Positions 34,110 to 42,748 of a DNA stretch of 64,000 nt are shown one piece after another. The notes beneath the pieces are model-generated. The model was not told the origin of the DNA. It worked only from the letters and a program-made list of their open reading frames with translations, and did not search any database. The stretch comes from Pseudonocardia endophytica (GTDB lineage Bacteria; Actinomycetota; Actinomycetes; Mycobacteriales; Pseudonocardiaceae), in contig NZ_SMFZ01000001.1 of assembly GCF_004339565.1 (NCBI RefSeq), positions 3,534,001 through 3,598,000 of the forward strand, in the 5' to 3' direction. Numbering within the stretch: position 1 is the first letter of the stretch; each line of letters opens with the position of its first letter. A program made the position numbers and the translations under genes.

Positions 34110-35816
34110 TCAGATCTCGGAGGCCAGCGGAACCCCCCGCATCGCGTCCGACGACATCCACACCCGTAGCGCCTGCGTCGCCGCCACGTCGTCGGCGTTG
34201 TAGGCCAGCAGCCGCTCGCGCTGCAGCGGGTCGGGTTCGACGCCGTCCATCCCGACCGCGTCCCGGTACCAGCGCATCGAGTTCTCGCCGCCCGCCTCCG
34301 GGTCCCGCCACGAGAACCCCGCCGCCGGAGCGATCTTCTTCAGTCCCTTGCCGTGCGTGCACAGGAACCAGGCCGAGACGACACCGAACAGGTCCACCCA
34401 GTCCGGGCCGGACACGAACGCCTGCACCTCCTCGGTGCTCGGCACGCCGGGGACCCCCGCGAACCGCTCCGCCGACCCGAACATCCAGCGGTTCTCGGCC
34501 TGCTCGTTGTAGCAGTACGCGGCGAACGTGCGGCCGCTCGCCGCCGCGTCCCGGCGCACCGCGGTCAGCCACGTCCAGAACTCACCGAACGAGCGACCCT
34601 CATCGGGCGTCGGCACCGGGTGCCACGTGGCGAACGCCCGGTATCCCGGTTCCTCGTCGCCGTCGCGGGCCCCGCCCGGGTAGGTCAGCAGCGCCCCCCA
34701 CAGGTAGGCACCGGCCTCCCCGAAGCTCTCCATGTCCACGTCGACCTCGACGTCCGCCCTGCGGACCGGCACGGACTCCACCCGGCGCAGCACCGTCCGC
34801 CCCGCCCGGCGGGCCCTGGCCAGCGCGACCAGGTCGGCGAACGGCGGACCGGGCAGCGGGACCGGCAGCTCGGCGGGCGGACCGGCCGGGTCCAGGCGGG
34901 CCAGCTCGGCCACCGTGGCGACGCCGACGCCGCGGAGCAGCCGCCCGGTCTCCCCGTGCGCGACGAGGCTGACGTCGTCCACCGCCTCCAGCTCCCGCTC
35001 GCAGGTCGGCCACCAGGGGCAGCGGCGGCACTCCGTGACCCGCGAGGGCCGGGCGAGCGCCTCCCGCCCGGCCGCGGCCGCCTCGGCGACGGCTCTGCGG
35101 TCGGCGAACCGCGCGTCGTACTCCGCGAGCGTGTGCCGCCCACCCGGCCAGTGACCGGCCAGCAGGTCCTGCCAGACCACGACGTCCGCGTCCATCCCGA
35201 TCACGCCGCCGAGCCGGCCTGCCGCGTCCGGCGGCGCCCACCCGGCGGTCTCCAGCATGCGGGTCAGGCCGGCGAGCGCGATCAGGTCGCGCGGCTGGGA
35301 GCGGACCTTGCGGTCCGGGTCGAGCCGGGCGCGCTGCGGCCACGGGTCGGTGAGCGCGGTGGTCAGCGCACCCTCACCCGGATCGGTGATCCTGCGGCGG
35401 ACCACGAGCAGCGGGACGTACCCGCCGCCGGGCCGGCGGACGAGCAGATCGGCCGACCCGCGCCTGCCCGCATCACGGTCGACCGGCAGCACCGCGCCCC
35501 AGATCAGCGGGGCGCCCGCCTCGACCAGCTCGGCCGTGCGCGCGGCCCGCTCGGCAGCCGATCCGTCGCGGCCGACCTCGTGCCATCCGGCTCCGGACGC
35601 CCCCGCCAGCACGGCTCCGACCTGCGCACGGTGCTGCTCGGCGTCCGACCGGCGCTGCTCGGCCGCCGGGTCCGGCAGCGCGCGCTCGGCGTCCACCGCG
35701 GACGGATCGTGGTCCAGGTGAACCCGCCTGCGACACCGGGTCAGTGCGGACGCGTCCAGCAGGACGGAACGGGCGGTGCCACCCGTGCCCGCCCGGTCCC
35801 CGGTCATCGTGCTCAC
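34110..35816 (-). CDS. TM0106 family RecB-like nuclease
   Basis: 568 residues. The N-terminal part is a RecB-like nuclease (SADLLVRRPGGGYVPLLVV, preceding a PD-(D/E)xK-type core), with a Cys cluster CRRCPWWPTC (about residue 260) like that which binds iron-sulfur in Cas4 and relatives. The C-terminal half is an RNase H-like exonuclease: VDVDMESFGEAGAYLWG and AYNADDVAATQALRVW supply acidic residues. Start at GTG 35816 or ATG 35807; neither has a clear ribosome site. TM0106 proteins are known as putative nucleases without settled function. Confidence 0.85.
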   Translation of the reverse strand: MSTMTGDRAGTGGTARSVLLDASALTRCRRRVHLDHDPSAVDAERALPDPAAEQRRSDAEQHRAQVGAVLAGASGAGWHEVGRDGSAAERAARTAELVEAGAPLIWGAVLPVDRDAGRRGSADLLVRRPGGGYVPLLVVRRRITDPGEGALTTALTDPWPQRARLDPDRKVRSQPRDLIALAGLTRMLETAGWAPPDAAGRLGGVIGMDADVVVWQDLLAGHWPGGRHTLAEYDARFADRRAVAEAAAAGREALARPSRVTECRRCPWWPTCERELEAVDDVSLVAHGETGRLLRGVGVATVAELARLDPAGPPAELPVPLPGPPFADLVALARARRAGRTVLRRVESVPVRRADVEVDVDMESFGEAGAYLWGALLTYPGGARDGDEEPGYRAFATWHPVPTPDEGRSFGEFWTWLTAVRRDAAASGRTFAAYCYNEQAENRWMFGSAERFAGVPGVPSTEEVQAFVSGPDWVDLFGVVSAWFLCTHGKGLKKIAPAAGFSWRDPEAGGENSMRWYRDAVGMDGVEPDPLQRERLLAYNADDVAATQALRVWMSSDAMRGVPLASEI

Positions 35817-35960
35817 GGGTCGAGGGTAAGGACACCCCCCGACAGTCACGCCCCGGCGGTGTTGCTCCTGCGCCCGCACGGGTGACGGCCCTAAGCTGCG
35901 GCCGACGTCGTCGGAGTCGATCCGTGGTGCTGACGCACACGGGGTCGGGAGGAGCTACTC

Positions 35961-36881
35961 ATGGGACTGCTGCGCAGGAAGCCGACCGCGGCCGAGAGGG
36001 CGGCGACGGCGACCCGGGAGGCGGCGGTCACCGCGTCCGAACACGTGCAGGACGCGCTCGGCACCGCCTCCGAGCGGGCGAGCGAGTTCGCGGGCGAGGC
36101 CCGCGTGCAGGCCGACCGGGCCGCCGAGAAGCTCGCCGACCGGGCCGAGAAGGCCCGCGAGCGCGCCGACGCGGCCGGCCGTCGTGCGGAGAAGGCTCAG
36201 CGCAAGGCGGGCAGGAAGGCCGCAACCGCGGCGAAGAAGGCACGCAAGGTCGCGAGCAGTGCCGTGGAGAGCGCGTCGTCGACGCTCTCGACGGCCGACC
36301 GCAAGGCCGACCGCAAGATCGCGCGCTACTCCGCGAAGGCGGACGCCGGTGCCCGCAAGGCCGAGGCGAAGGCCCAGCAGGCCGCCACGAAGGCCCAGGC
36401 CAAGACGGACAAGCTGGCGATCGAGCAGGCGGAGAAGGAGCGGCAGGCGCACGAGTGGAACGCCGCGCGCGCCAAGCGCTACCTCGCGCTCAGCCGCGTC
36501 GTCGCGCCGGTCCTCGCCCCGTACGCGATGGCCGCCGCCGGCACGCTGCGCCACCGCTGGGACGACCACCGCTCACGCCGCCTCGGCGTCTCCCCGGACG
36601 AGCTCGGCGGCTACAGCGGCCGCGGCGGACACCTGCACGCCCGGATCTCGCGGATCGCGAGGACGTTCGGGGAGCTGAAGGACGACGGGTCGACCGAGCG
36701 CAGCCCGCAGGCGAAGGCGTTCGTGGAGTCGAACGAGCCGCGGCTGCACGACTTCGCCGCGGCCGTCCGCGCCGCCGAACAGATGCCGGCGAACCGCCGC
36801 AAGGCGGCCTACCGCGCGGTGTCGAAGGACCTGGACCGGATCGAGGTCGAGCTCCTGTCGCACCTCGGCATCAGCGCCTGA
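35961..36881 (+). CDS. DUF6474 family protein with Ala/Lys-rich coiled coil
   Basis: 306 residues. The first 165 are a highly charged helical region of Ala/Lys/Arg/Glu heptads (EKARERADAAGRRAEKAQRK; AGRKAATAAKKARKVASSAV), a probable long coiled coil similar in composition to apolipoprotein or late-embryogenesis type helices and to histone-H1-like tails. The rest (about 175-306) is the compact DUF6474 domain: SRVVAPVLAPYAMAAAGTLR, then RMRR-type basic segments and a C-terminal helix. A clean GGGAGGAG precedes ATG 35961. Function unknown; nucleoid or membrane association is possible from charge. Confidence 0.85.
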   Translation: MGLLRRKPTAAERAATATREAAVTASEHVQDALGTASERASEFAGEARVQADRAAEKLADRAEKARERADAAGRRAEKAQRKAGRKAATAAKKARKVASSAVESASSTLSTADRKADRKIARYSAKADAGARKAEAKAQQAATKAQAKTDKLAIEQAEKERQAHEWNAARAKRYLALSRVVAPVLAPYAMAAAGTLRHRWDDHRSRRLGVSPDELGGYSGRGGHLHARISRIARTFGELKDDGSTERSPQAKAFVESNEPRLHDFAAAVRAAEQMPANRRKAAYRAVSKDLDRIEVELLSHLGISA

Positions 36882-36884
36882 CGG

Positions 36885-38324
36885 TCACCCTTCGCGGTAG
36901 GTCTCCAGCAGCCGCAGCCACACCTCGCTGATCGTCGGGAACGCCGGTACCGCGTGCCAGAGCCGGGACAGCGGTACCTCCCCGACGATCGCGATGGTGG
37001 CCGCGTGCACCAGCTCGGAGACGTCCTGGCCGACGAACGTGACGCCGACCAGCACGTCCCGGTCCGTGTCCACGACCATCACAGCGCGCCCGGCGTACCC
37101 GTCGGCGTGCAGTGACGAGCCCGCCACCGCGATGTCGATCTCGACGGTGCGCGCGGTGATCCCGGCGTCCGACGCCTGAGCCGACGAGAGCCCGACGGCG
37201 GCGACCTCGGGATCGGTGAACACGACCTGCGGGACGGCCCGGTGGTCGGCGGTCGCGGCGTGCTCGCCCCACGTCCCGGTGTGCACCGCGGCTCCGGACG
37301 CGCGGGCGACGATCGCGTTGCCGGCGATCCGCGCCTGGTACTTGCCCTGGTGGGTGAGCAGGGCGCGGCCGTTCACGTCGCCGACGGCGTAGAGCCACCC
37401 TTCTGCGCCCGCGACCGCGCAGGACTCGTCGACGGCCAGCTCCCTCGGCTCGATCCCGACCGTGTCCAGCCCGACGTCGTGCGTCGAAGGGCGACGGCCG
37501 GTGGCGACCAGCAGCTCGTCGACCTCGATCGTCCCGCCGCCCGCGGTCAGCGTGATCGCGTCGCCGGCAGCGGGCGCGACCGAGTCGATCCCCTGGTCCA
37601 GGCGGACGTCCACACCGGCCTCGCGCAGCCCTGCGGCGACCCGCTCACCCGCCACCGGCTCCGTGGAGGGCAGCAGCCGGTCACCCCGGTTGAACAGCGT
37701 CACCTGCGAGCCGAGGCGCGCGAACGCCGTCGCCATCTCGCAGCCGACCACCCCGCCGCCGAGCACGCCGAGCCGCGGCGGGACCTCCTTCGCCGACGTC
37801 GCGTCCCGGGATCCCCAGGTGCGTACCGTGTCCAGGCCCGGCACCGGCGGCGTCACCGGCACGCTCCCGGTCGCCAGGACGACGGCGTGCCGGGCGCGCA
37901 GCACGGTCGTCGAACCGTCCGGAGCGGTCACCTCGACGGTCCGCTCACCGGCCAGCCGCCCGCGTCCGCGCAACACCGCGATGCCGGCGCCCTCGGCCCA
38001 GTCGACCTGGCCGGCGTCGTCCCAGTCGCCGGTGAAGTACGTCCGCCGCGCCAGTACCTCCTGCGGGTCGTACTCGGCGGTGACACCGGGCAGCCGCCGG
38101 GCGTCCACGACCGCCTGCGGCGTGCGCAGCAACGCCTTCGACGGGATGCACGCCCAGTACGAGCACTCCCCGCCGAGCAGCTCGGCCTCCACGATCGCGG
38201 CGGACAGCCCACCCTGGACCGCGTACCCGGCGGCGTTCTCGCCCACCGGCCCGGCGCCGATCACGACGACGTCGTACTGACTCTCGCTCGGCAAGCCTCG
38301 CTCGGCTTCCTGCTCATCGGCCAT
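36885..38324 (-). CDS. Class I pyridine nucleotide-disulfide oxidoreductase
   Basis: 479 residues: FAD site VVVIGAGPVGENAA, redox-active disulfide GGECSYWACIPSK (CxxxxC), NAD(P) loop GVLGGGVVGCEMA, FAD-binding YAVGDVNG, and C-terminal dimer domain with HAVPAFPTISE, the catalytic His-Glu. The tryptophan-alanine in CSYWAC replaces the Asn-Val-Gly of dihydrolipoamide dehydrogenase, so the substrate is probably not lipoamide; the related mycobacterial enzymes reduce quinones or thiols. The last base of its stop is four bases from the DUF6474 stop, so the genes converge almost without a gap. Confidence 0.9.
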   Translation of the reverse strand: MADEQEAERGLPSESQYDVVVIGAGPVGENAAGYAVQGGLSAAIVEAELLGGECSYWACIPSKALLRTPQAVVDARRLPGVTAEYDPQEVLARRTYFTGDWDDAGQVDWAEGAGIAVLRGRGRLAGERTVEVTAPDGSTTVLRARHAVVLATGSVPVTPPVPGLDTVRTWGSRDATSAKEVPPRLGVLGGGVVGCEMATAFARLGSQVTLFNRGDRLLPSTEPVAGERVAAGLREAGVDVRLDQGIDSVAPAAGDAITLTAGGGTIEVDELLVATGRRPSTHDVGLDTVGIEPRELAVDESCAVAGAEGWLYAVGDVNGRALLTHQGKYQARIAGNAIVARASGAAVHTGTWGEHAATADHRAVPQVVFTDPEVAAVGLSSAQASDAGITARTVEIDIAVAGSSLHADGYAGRAVMVVDTDRDVLVGVTFVGQDVSELVHAATIAIVGEVPLSRLWHAVPAFPTISEVWLRLLETYREG

Positions 38325-38352
38325 GCGGGCATCTTCCCGCCCGGCCGCGCGG

Positions 38353-39063
38353 TCACGCCTCCCGGTCCGCCATCTCCGCGACGGCCGCCGCGACGTCCTG
38401 GTACCCGTTGCGGAGCTCGAGCGTCTGCCCGGCCGTGCCCGGCGACTCGAGCAGCGCGACGAGCACGGCCGCCGTGTCGTCCCGGGTCACCGTGCCCGAC
38501 CCGTCTCCGCTCCGCGGATCACCGTCCCCCATGTCGCGGTCCACCGGGGGCGGAGCGAGCAGGATCTTCCCGGTGGCCGGCTCGTCGGTCAGCCTGCCGG
38601 GGCGCAGGATCGTGGCGTCCAGGAGCAGGTCGGCGCGGATCGCGTCCTCGGCGGCCTTCTTCGCCGCGATGTAGGCGGCCCAGACCTCGCCGCGCTCGGG
38701 ATCCGGCTCGTCGTCCACACCGGTCGCCGACACGAGCAGGTACCGGCGGACGCCCGCCTTCGCGGCGGCGTCGGCGAGCAGCAACGCCGCTGCCCGGTCC
38801 ACGGTGTCCTTGCGCTCCGCCGTGCTGCCGGGGCCCGCCCCGGCCGCGAACACGACCGCGTCGGCACCGTCGAGCTGCGCGGCGACCTCGGCGATCGAGG
38901 CGGTCTCCATGTCGAGGACGGCGACCGACGCGCCCGTCGCCTCCACATCGGACACGTGGTCGGGGTTGCGCACCAGGGACCGGACCGCGTGCCCCGCCCC
39001 GGCCAGCCGCTTTGCCAGCAGCAGCGCGATCTGCCCGTGTCCGCCTGCGATCACCACGTTCAT
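38353..39063 (-). CDS. NAD(P)H-binding protein (atypical SDR)
   Basis: 236 residues with GGHGQIALLLAKRL, the GxxGxxG nucleotide loop of atypical SDRs, VSATGVDDEPD in place of the Ser, and WAAYIAAKKAAED as YxxxK. This is the YwnB/NAD(P)H-binding family. It is 28 bases upstream of the flavoprotein gene and probably cotranscribed with it. ATG 39063 starts MNVVIAGG. Substrate unknown. Confidence 0.9.
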   Translation of the reverse strand: MNVVIAGGHGQIALLLAKRLAGAGHAVRSLVRNPDHVSDVEATGASVAVLDMETASIAEVAAQLDGADAVVFAAGAGPGSTAERKDTVDRAAALLLADAAAKAGVRRYLLVSATGVDDEPDPERGEVWAAYIAAKKAAEDAIRADLLLDATILRPGRLTDEPATGKILLAPPPVDRDMGDGDPRSGDGSGTVTRDDTAAVLVALLESPGTAGQTLELRNGYQDVAAAVAEMADREA

Positions 39064-39074
39064 GAGCGGCGACG

Positions 39075-39548
39075 TTAACCGTTCGCCGGTGCCTCCGCCC
39101 GGTTCGGGCGCAGCGTCCACACGACGGTCAGACGGGTCGTCGTCCGCCCGCTGCCGTCGGTGACGTCGACCTCCACCGCGAACTCGGGCCGCCCGCCCGC
39201 CTCGAGCTCGGCCAGCACCTCACCGGAGGGACGGGTCAGCACCGCCTCCGCCCGCAGGTCGCCGCGGGCCAGCTTCAGGTATCCGATCTCCGAGCGGACG
39301 ACCAGCGGCGTGGCCACCTCGCCCGCGGAGGCGAACGCCGCCAGCCCGACGGCGCCGGACGCGGTCTCGCCCAGGCCGAAGATGACGGCGGCGTGCGGTC
39401 CGCCGACGTGGTTGTGCTGATCATCGCGGTCCGGCAGGACGGCGACCGCCCGCTCGGTGGTGATCTCACCGAACTCGATCCCCGCGGTGGTCACCCACGG
39501 CACGGCGGCACGCATCGCGTCCGCCACCCAGCTCGCGTCCTCGGCCAT
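39075..39548 (-). CDS. DUF4442 hotdog-fold thioesterase
   Basis: 157 residues with the hotdog-fold signature HNHVGGPHAAVIFGLGETAS (asparagine and histidine positioned as in PaaI-type thioesterases) and strand EVATPLVVRSEIGYLKLARG. It is the DUF4442 group, which may hydrolyse acyl-CoA. ATG 39548 (MAEDASWV) is chosen over a longer frame. Eleven bases separate it from the SDR-like gene, making a three-gene operon with the flavoprotein. Confidence 0.88.
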   Translation of the reverse strand: MAEDASWVADAMRAAVPWVTTAGIEFGEITTERAVAVLPDRDDQHNHVGGPHAAVIFGLGETASGAVGLAAFASAGEVATPLVVRSEIGYLKLARGDLRAEAVLTRPSGEVLAELEAGGRPEFAVEVDVTDGSGRTTTRLTVVWTLRPNRAEAPANG

Positions 39549-39783
39549 GCGCTGGATGTTACCGCCCGGTAGGCGGGTATCCGCGTGCGCGTCGAGCGCT
39601 CGCTTCTGACCGATTTGTCTTGTTTTGCGCCCACAGAGAATGGACCCCCTTGTCGGCCCACTCCAGTGGCATTGAGATCGGTGTGACCGCGGACACCCGG
39701 TTTCCCGCCGCCGTGCCCGTACACCGCCCACGACGCACCCACCACATGCGCACCGTCGCGCATCCGACTCCAGGAGGTCCCCC

Positions 39784-40812
39784 GTGAAGGCCGTGCGGGT
39801 GCACGCGTACAAGGAAGACCCCAAGATCGACGACATTCCCGAGCCGACGATCCAGGGGCCGCTCGACGTCATCGTCAAGATCGGCGGCGCCGGTGTGTGC
39901 CGCACCGACCTGCACATCGTCAACGGCGACTGGGCCGACATCCAGAACCCGGACCTGCCCTACGTGATCGGTCACGAGAACGCGGGCTGGGTGCACGAGG
40001 TCGGCGAGGCCGTCACGAACGTGGCGGTCGGCGACACCGTGATCCTGCACCCGCAGCCGTCCTGCGGCCTGTGCCTCGGCTGCCGGTCCGGCCGGGACAT
40101 GCAGTGCACCGGCGACGCGTTCTTCCCCGGCCTGTCCAACAACGACGGCGGCATGGCCGAGTTCATGCGCACGACGGCGCGGTCGTGCGTCAAGCTGAAC
40201 CCGGAGACCAAGCCGGCCGACGTCGCCGCGCTCGCCGACGCGGGCATCACGTCCTACCACGCGGTGCGCAAGGCGGTGCCGTACCTCTACCCGGGCACCA
40301 GCGCCGTCGTGATCGGTGCGGGCGGCCTCGGCCACATCGGCATCCAGGTCCTCAAGGCCCTGACCGCCACGAAGATCGTCGTGGTGGACAAGAACCCGGC
40401 CGCCCTGGAGCTGGCCAAGGAGATCGGTGCTGACGAGACGGTCGTCGCCGACGGCAACCAGGTCCAGGCCGTGCAGGACCTGACCGGCGGAGGCGGCACC
40501 GTGGTCTTCGACTACGTGGCCGAGCAGGGCGTCGAGCTCGAGGCCTGGCAGATGACCGGCCCGGCCGGCTACCAGTTCAACCTCGGCTACGGCGGCGAGT
40601 TCAAGGCGCCGACCCTCGACTTCGTGGCCGGCGAGAAGAACGTGATCGGCAACATCGTCGGCACCTACAACGACCTCGCCGAGCTGATGGTCCTGGCCCA
40701 GGCCGGGAAGGTCACGCTGCACACCAAGCAGTACCCGCTCGACTCGGCGCTGGACGCCCTGCACGACCTGGACGCGGGCAAGGTCCGCGGCCGGGCGATC
40801 CTCGTTCCGTAG
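39784..40812 (+). CDS. Zinc-dependent alcohol dehydrogenase (propane-cluster type)
   Basis: 342 residues, medium-chain dehydrogenase. Catalytic zinc ligands: Cys39 in GVCRTDLH and His in GHENAGWV; structural zinc: CGLCLGCRSGRDMQC; Rossmann loop GAGGLGHIGIQ. GTG 39784 follows a strong AGGAGG (39772-39777). It leads a three-gene operon with an amidohydrolase and DUF59 protein. Such a trio, with the same order, accompanies the propane/alkane monooxygenase genes (prm/mim) of mycobacteria and Rhodococcus, where the alcohol dehydrogenase oxidises propanols. No monooxygenase is near. Confidence 0.92.
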   Translation: MKAVRVHAYKEDPKIDDIPEPTIQGPLDVIVKIGGAGVCRTDLHIVNGDWADIQNPDLPYVIGHENAGWVHEVGEAVTNVAVGDTVILHPQPSCGLCLGCRSGRDMQCTGDAFFPGLSNNDGGMAEFMRTTARSCVKLNPETKPADVAALADAGITSYHAVRKAVPYLYPGTSAVVIGAGGLGHIGIQVLKALTATKIVVVDKNPAALELAKEIGADETVVADGNQVQAVQDLTGGGGTVVFDYVAEQGVELEAWQMTGPAGYQFNLGYGGEFKAPTLDFVAGEKNVIGNIVGTYNDLAELMVLAQAGKVTLHTKQYPLDSALDALHDLDAGKVRGRAILVP

Positions 40813-40865
40813 ATCCACTCCTACCCACCACCACGCGGCACCGACGTCGCAGCAGGAGGATTCGC

Positions 40866-41888
40866 ATGTCGTACGAGAAGGATGGCGAGAAGTACTTCGT
40901 CGTGGACTCCCACTCGCACTTCTGGGACGCGTCCCGGGAGAACTGGGTCGAGGGCGCCGAGCAGTACGCCAAGGGCTGGATCGACTGCTTCTACGGCTAC
41001 CACCAGCTCGGGCCGCCGGAGACCCACTGGGACTGGGAGCACTACCTGAAGGTCTCGCCCGAGGACTTCGAGCGCGACATGTTCACCGAGGGCCACGTCG
41101 ACGTCGCGATCTTCCAGTCGACGTACCTCAAGGAGTGGTACAAGAACGGCTTCAACACCGCCGACCAGAATGCCCAGATGCTCGAGAAGCTGGGCGACAA
41201 GGTCATCGTCAACGGCCGCTTCGACCCGCGCGAGGGCGACGCCGGCCTGCGCCAGCTCGAGGCCGACGTCGCGAAGTACAAGCACAAGGGCGTCAAGCTC
41301 TACACCGCGGAGTGGCACGGCGACTCCCGCGGCTACAAGCTGACCGACCCCGAGGCCTACAAGTTCCTGCAGCACGCGCAGGACCTGGGCATCAAGAACG
41401 TGCACGTGCACAAGGGCCCGACGATCTGGCCGCTGGACAAGGACGCGTTCGACGTCGCCGACGTCGACCACGCGGCCACCGACTTCCAGGGCCTGAACTT
41501 CATCGTCGAGCACGTCGGCCTGCCGCGCATCGAGGACTTCTGCTTCATGGCGGTGCAGGAGCCCAACGTCTACGCCGGCCTGTCGGTCGTCGTCGGCGGC
41601 CTGATGCACGCCCGCCCGAAGTTCTTCGCCAAGGTCATGGGCGAGCTGCTGTTCTGGGTCGGCGAGGACAAGATGCTCTTCGGCGGCGACTACAACATCT
41701 GGACACCGAAGTGGCAGGTCGAGGGCCTGGTCGACTGGCAGATGCCCGACGACGACCAGTTCGCCGACTACCCGCGCCTGACCACCGCGTCGAAGAAGAA
41801 GATCCTCGGCCTGAACGCCGCCCGCCTCTACGACATCCCGGTCCCGGCCGAGATGCAGCTCTCCGACGAGGCGGTGGCTCAGGCATGA
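40866..41888 (+). CDS. Amidohydrolase family protein (propane-cluster type)
   Basis: 340 residues of TIM-barrel metal-dependent hydrolase (amidohydrolase 2). Metal ligands: HSH in VVDSHSHFW, His in NVHVHKG, EHVG and Asp in FGGDYNIW. AGGAGG (40855-40860) precedes ATG 40866 by five bases. Overlaps the DUF59 gene by ATGA. This protein is always found in propane monooxygenase-type clusters; it may decarboxylate or help metal-centre assembly; the true reaction is not known. Confidence 0.85.
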   Translation: MSYEKDGEKYFVVDSHSHFWDASRENWVEGAEQYAKGWIDCFYGYHQLGPPETHWDWEHYLKVSPEDFERDMFTEGHVDVAIFQSTYLKEWYKNGFNTADQNAQMLEKLGDKVIVNGRFDPREGDAGLRQLEADVAKYKHKGVKLYTAEWHGDSRGYKLTDPEAYKFLQHAQDLGIKNVHVHKGPTIWPLDKDAFDVADVDHAATDFQGLNFIVEHVGLPRIEDFCFMAVQEPNVYAGLSVVVGGLMHARPKFFAKVMGELLFWVGEDKMLFGGDYNIWTPKWQVEGLVDWQMPDDDQFADYPRLTTASKKKILGLNAARLYDIPVPAEMQLSDEAVAQA

Positions 41889-42673
41889 CGGCCGGGCCTG
41901 CGCTCGACGCCGACCGCGGCACAGTCGACCGGCAGGCCGTGTGGTCCGCACTGGGGACGGTGCTCGATCCCGAACTGGACGAGCCGATCACCGACCTCGA
42001 CTTCGTCGAGACGTGCACCGTCACCCCCGACCCCGACAGCGACAGCGACACCGGTGGTGACGCCGGTGGTGGTGTCGCCGTCACGGTCGGGCTCCGGCTG
42101 CCGACGTTCTTCTGCGCCCCGAACTTCTCGTTCCTGATGGTCGCCGACGCCTACGACGCGGTGATGGCGATCCCGGGAGTGAACAGGGCGTCCGTGACGT
42201 TGGCCGACCACTCCGCCTCCGAGGAGATCAACGGGGGCGTCGCCGCACACGCCGGGTTCGTCAAGTCCTTCGAGGGCTCGGTCAACGGCGAGGCCGCGGC
42301 CGAGCTCGACGAGCTGCGGCGCACGTTCCTGTCCAAGGCCGCGATGGCCGGCCAGGACCGGGTGGCCCAACCCCTCGTCGACGCCGGCGCCGGACCGGAC
42401 GAGCTGGCCGCGATGACCCTCGGCGAGCTGACCGGCACCGACGCCGACACCGCGGAACTGGGCCGGATGCGCACACGCCGCGAGGCCATCGGCCTCCCGG
42501 CCGGCGACGACGCCCCGCTCCTGTTGCACCCCGACGGGAGCCGGGTCACCACCGAACAGGTGCCGCTGCACCTGCGCCGGGCCCGGTTGCAGCGCGTCGG
42601 GATCGAGACCAACGGCGAGTACTGCAAGTCCCTGCTGAAGATCCGCTACGCACCCGAAGCGGCGAACCACTAG
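41885..42673 (+). CDS. DUF59/MIP18-type protein (propane-cluster type)
   Basis: 262 residues. The N-terminal domain is the DUF59 fold (VWSALGTVLDPELDEPITDLD, TFFCAPNFSFLMVAD), used in iron-sulfur assembly and in several oxygenase clusters. It has a low-complexity Asp/Gly insertion (DPDSDSDTGGDAGGG). The C-terminal half (HPDGSRVTTEQVPLHLRRAR) is particular to the propane-cluster version. ATG 41885 overlaps the amidohydrolase stop. It may mature a metal centre; the partner monooxygenase is not in the window. Confidence 0.85.
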   Translation: MTAGPALDADRGTVDRQAVWSALGTVLDPELDEPITDLDFVETCTVTPDPDSDSDTGGDAGGGVAVTVGLRLPTFFCAPNFSFLMVADAYDAVMAIPGVNRASVTLADHSASEEINGGVAAHAGFVKSFEGSVNGEAAAELDELRRTFLSKAAMAGQDRVAQPLVDAGAGPDELAAMTLGELTGTDADTAELGRMRTRREAIGLPAGDDAPLLLHPDGSRVTTEQVPLHLRRARLQRVGIETNGEYCKSLLKIRYAPEAANH

Positions 42674-42680
42674 CCGCACT

Positions 42681-42737
42681 CCCGAACGAACGGCACCTTC
42701 GAGCAACGTGATTGCCCGAAGGTGCCGTTCGTTCGGG
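42681..42737. terminator. 26-bp hairpin, dispersed family (copy 2)
   Basis: Arms 42681-42706 and 42712-42737 pair with one mismatch around loop CGTGA. It shares GGCACCTTCGAGCAA with the hairpin at 29622 and lies between convergent genes, so it probably terminates both. Confidence 0.8.
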
Positions 42738-42748
42738 AAGGGCGGGCG

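Noticed and set aside
39680..39697. GGTGT/ACACC dyad before the alcohol dehydrogenase as an operator
   Set aside because: Five-base arms with an 8-base gap are expected often in GC-rich DNA; no supporting regulator nearby.
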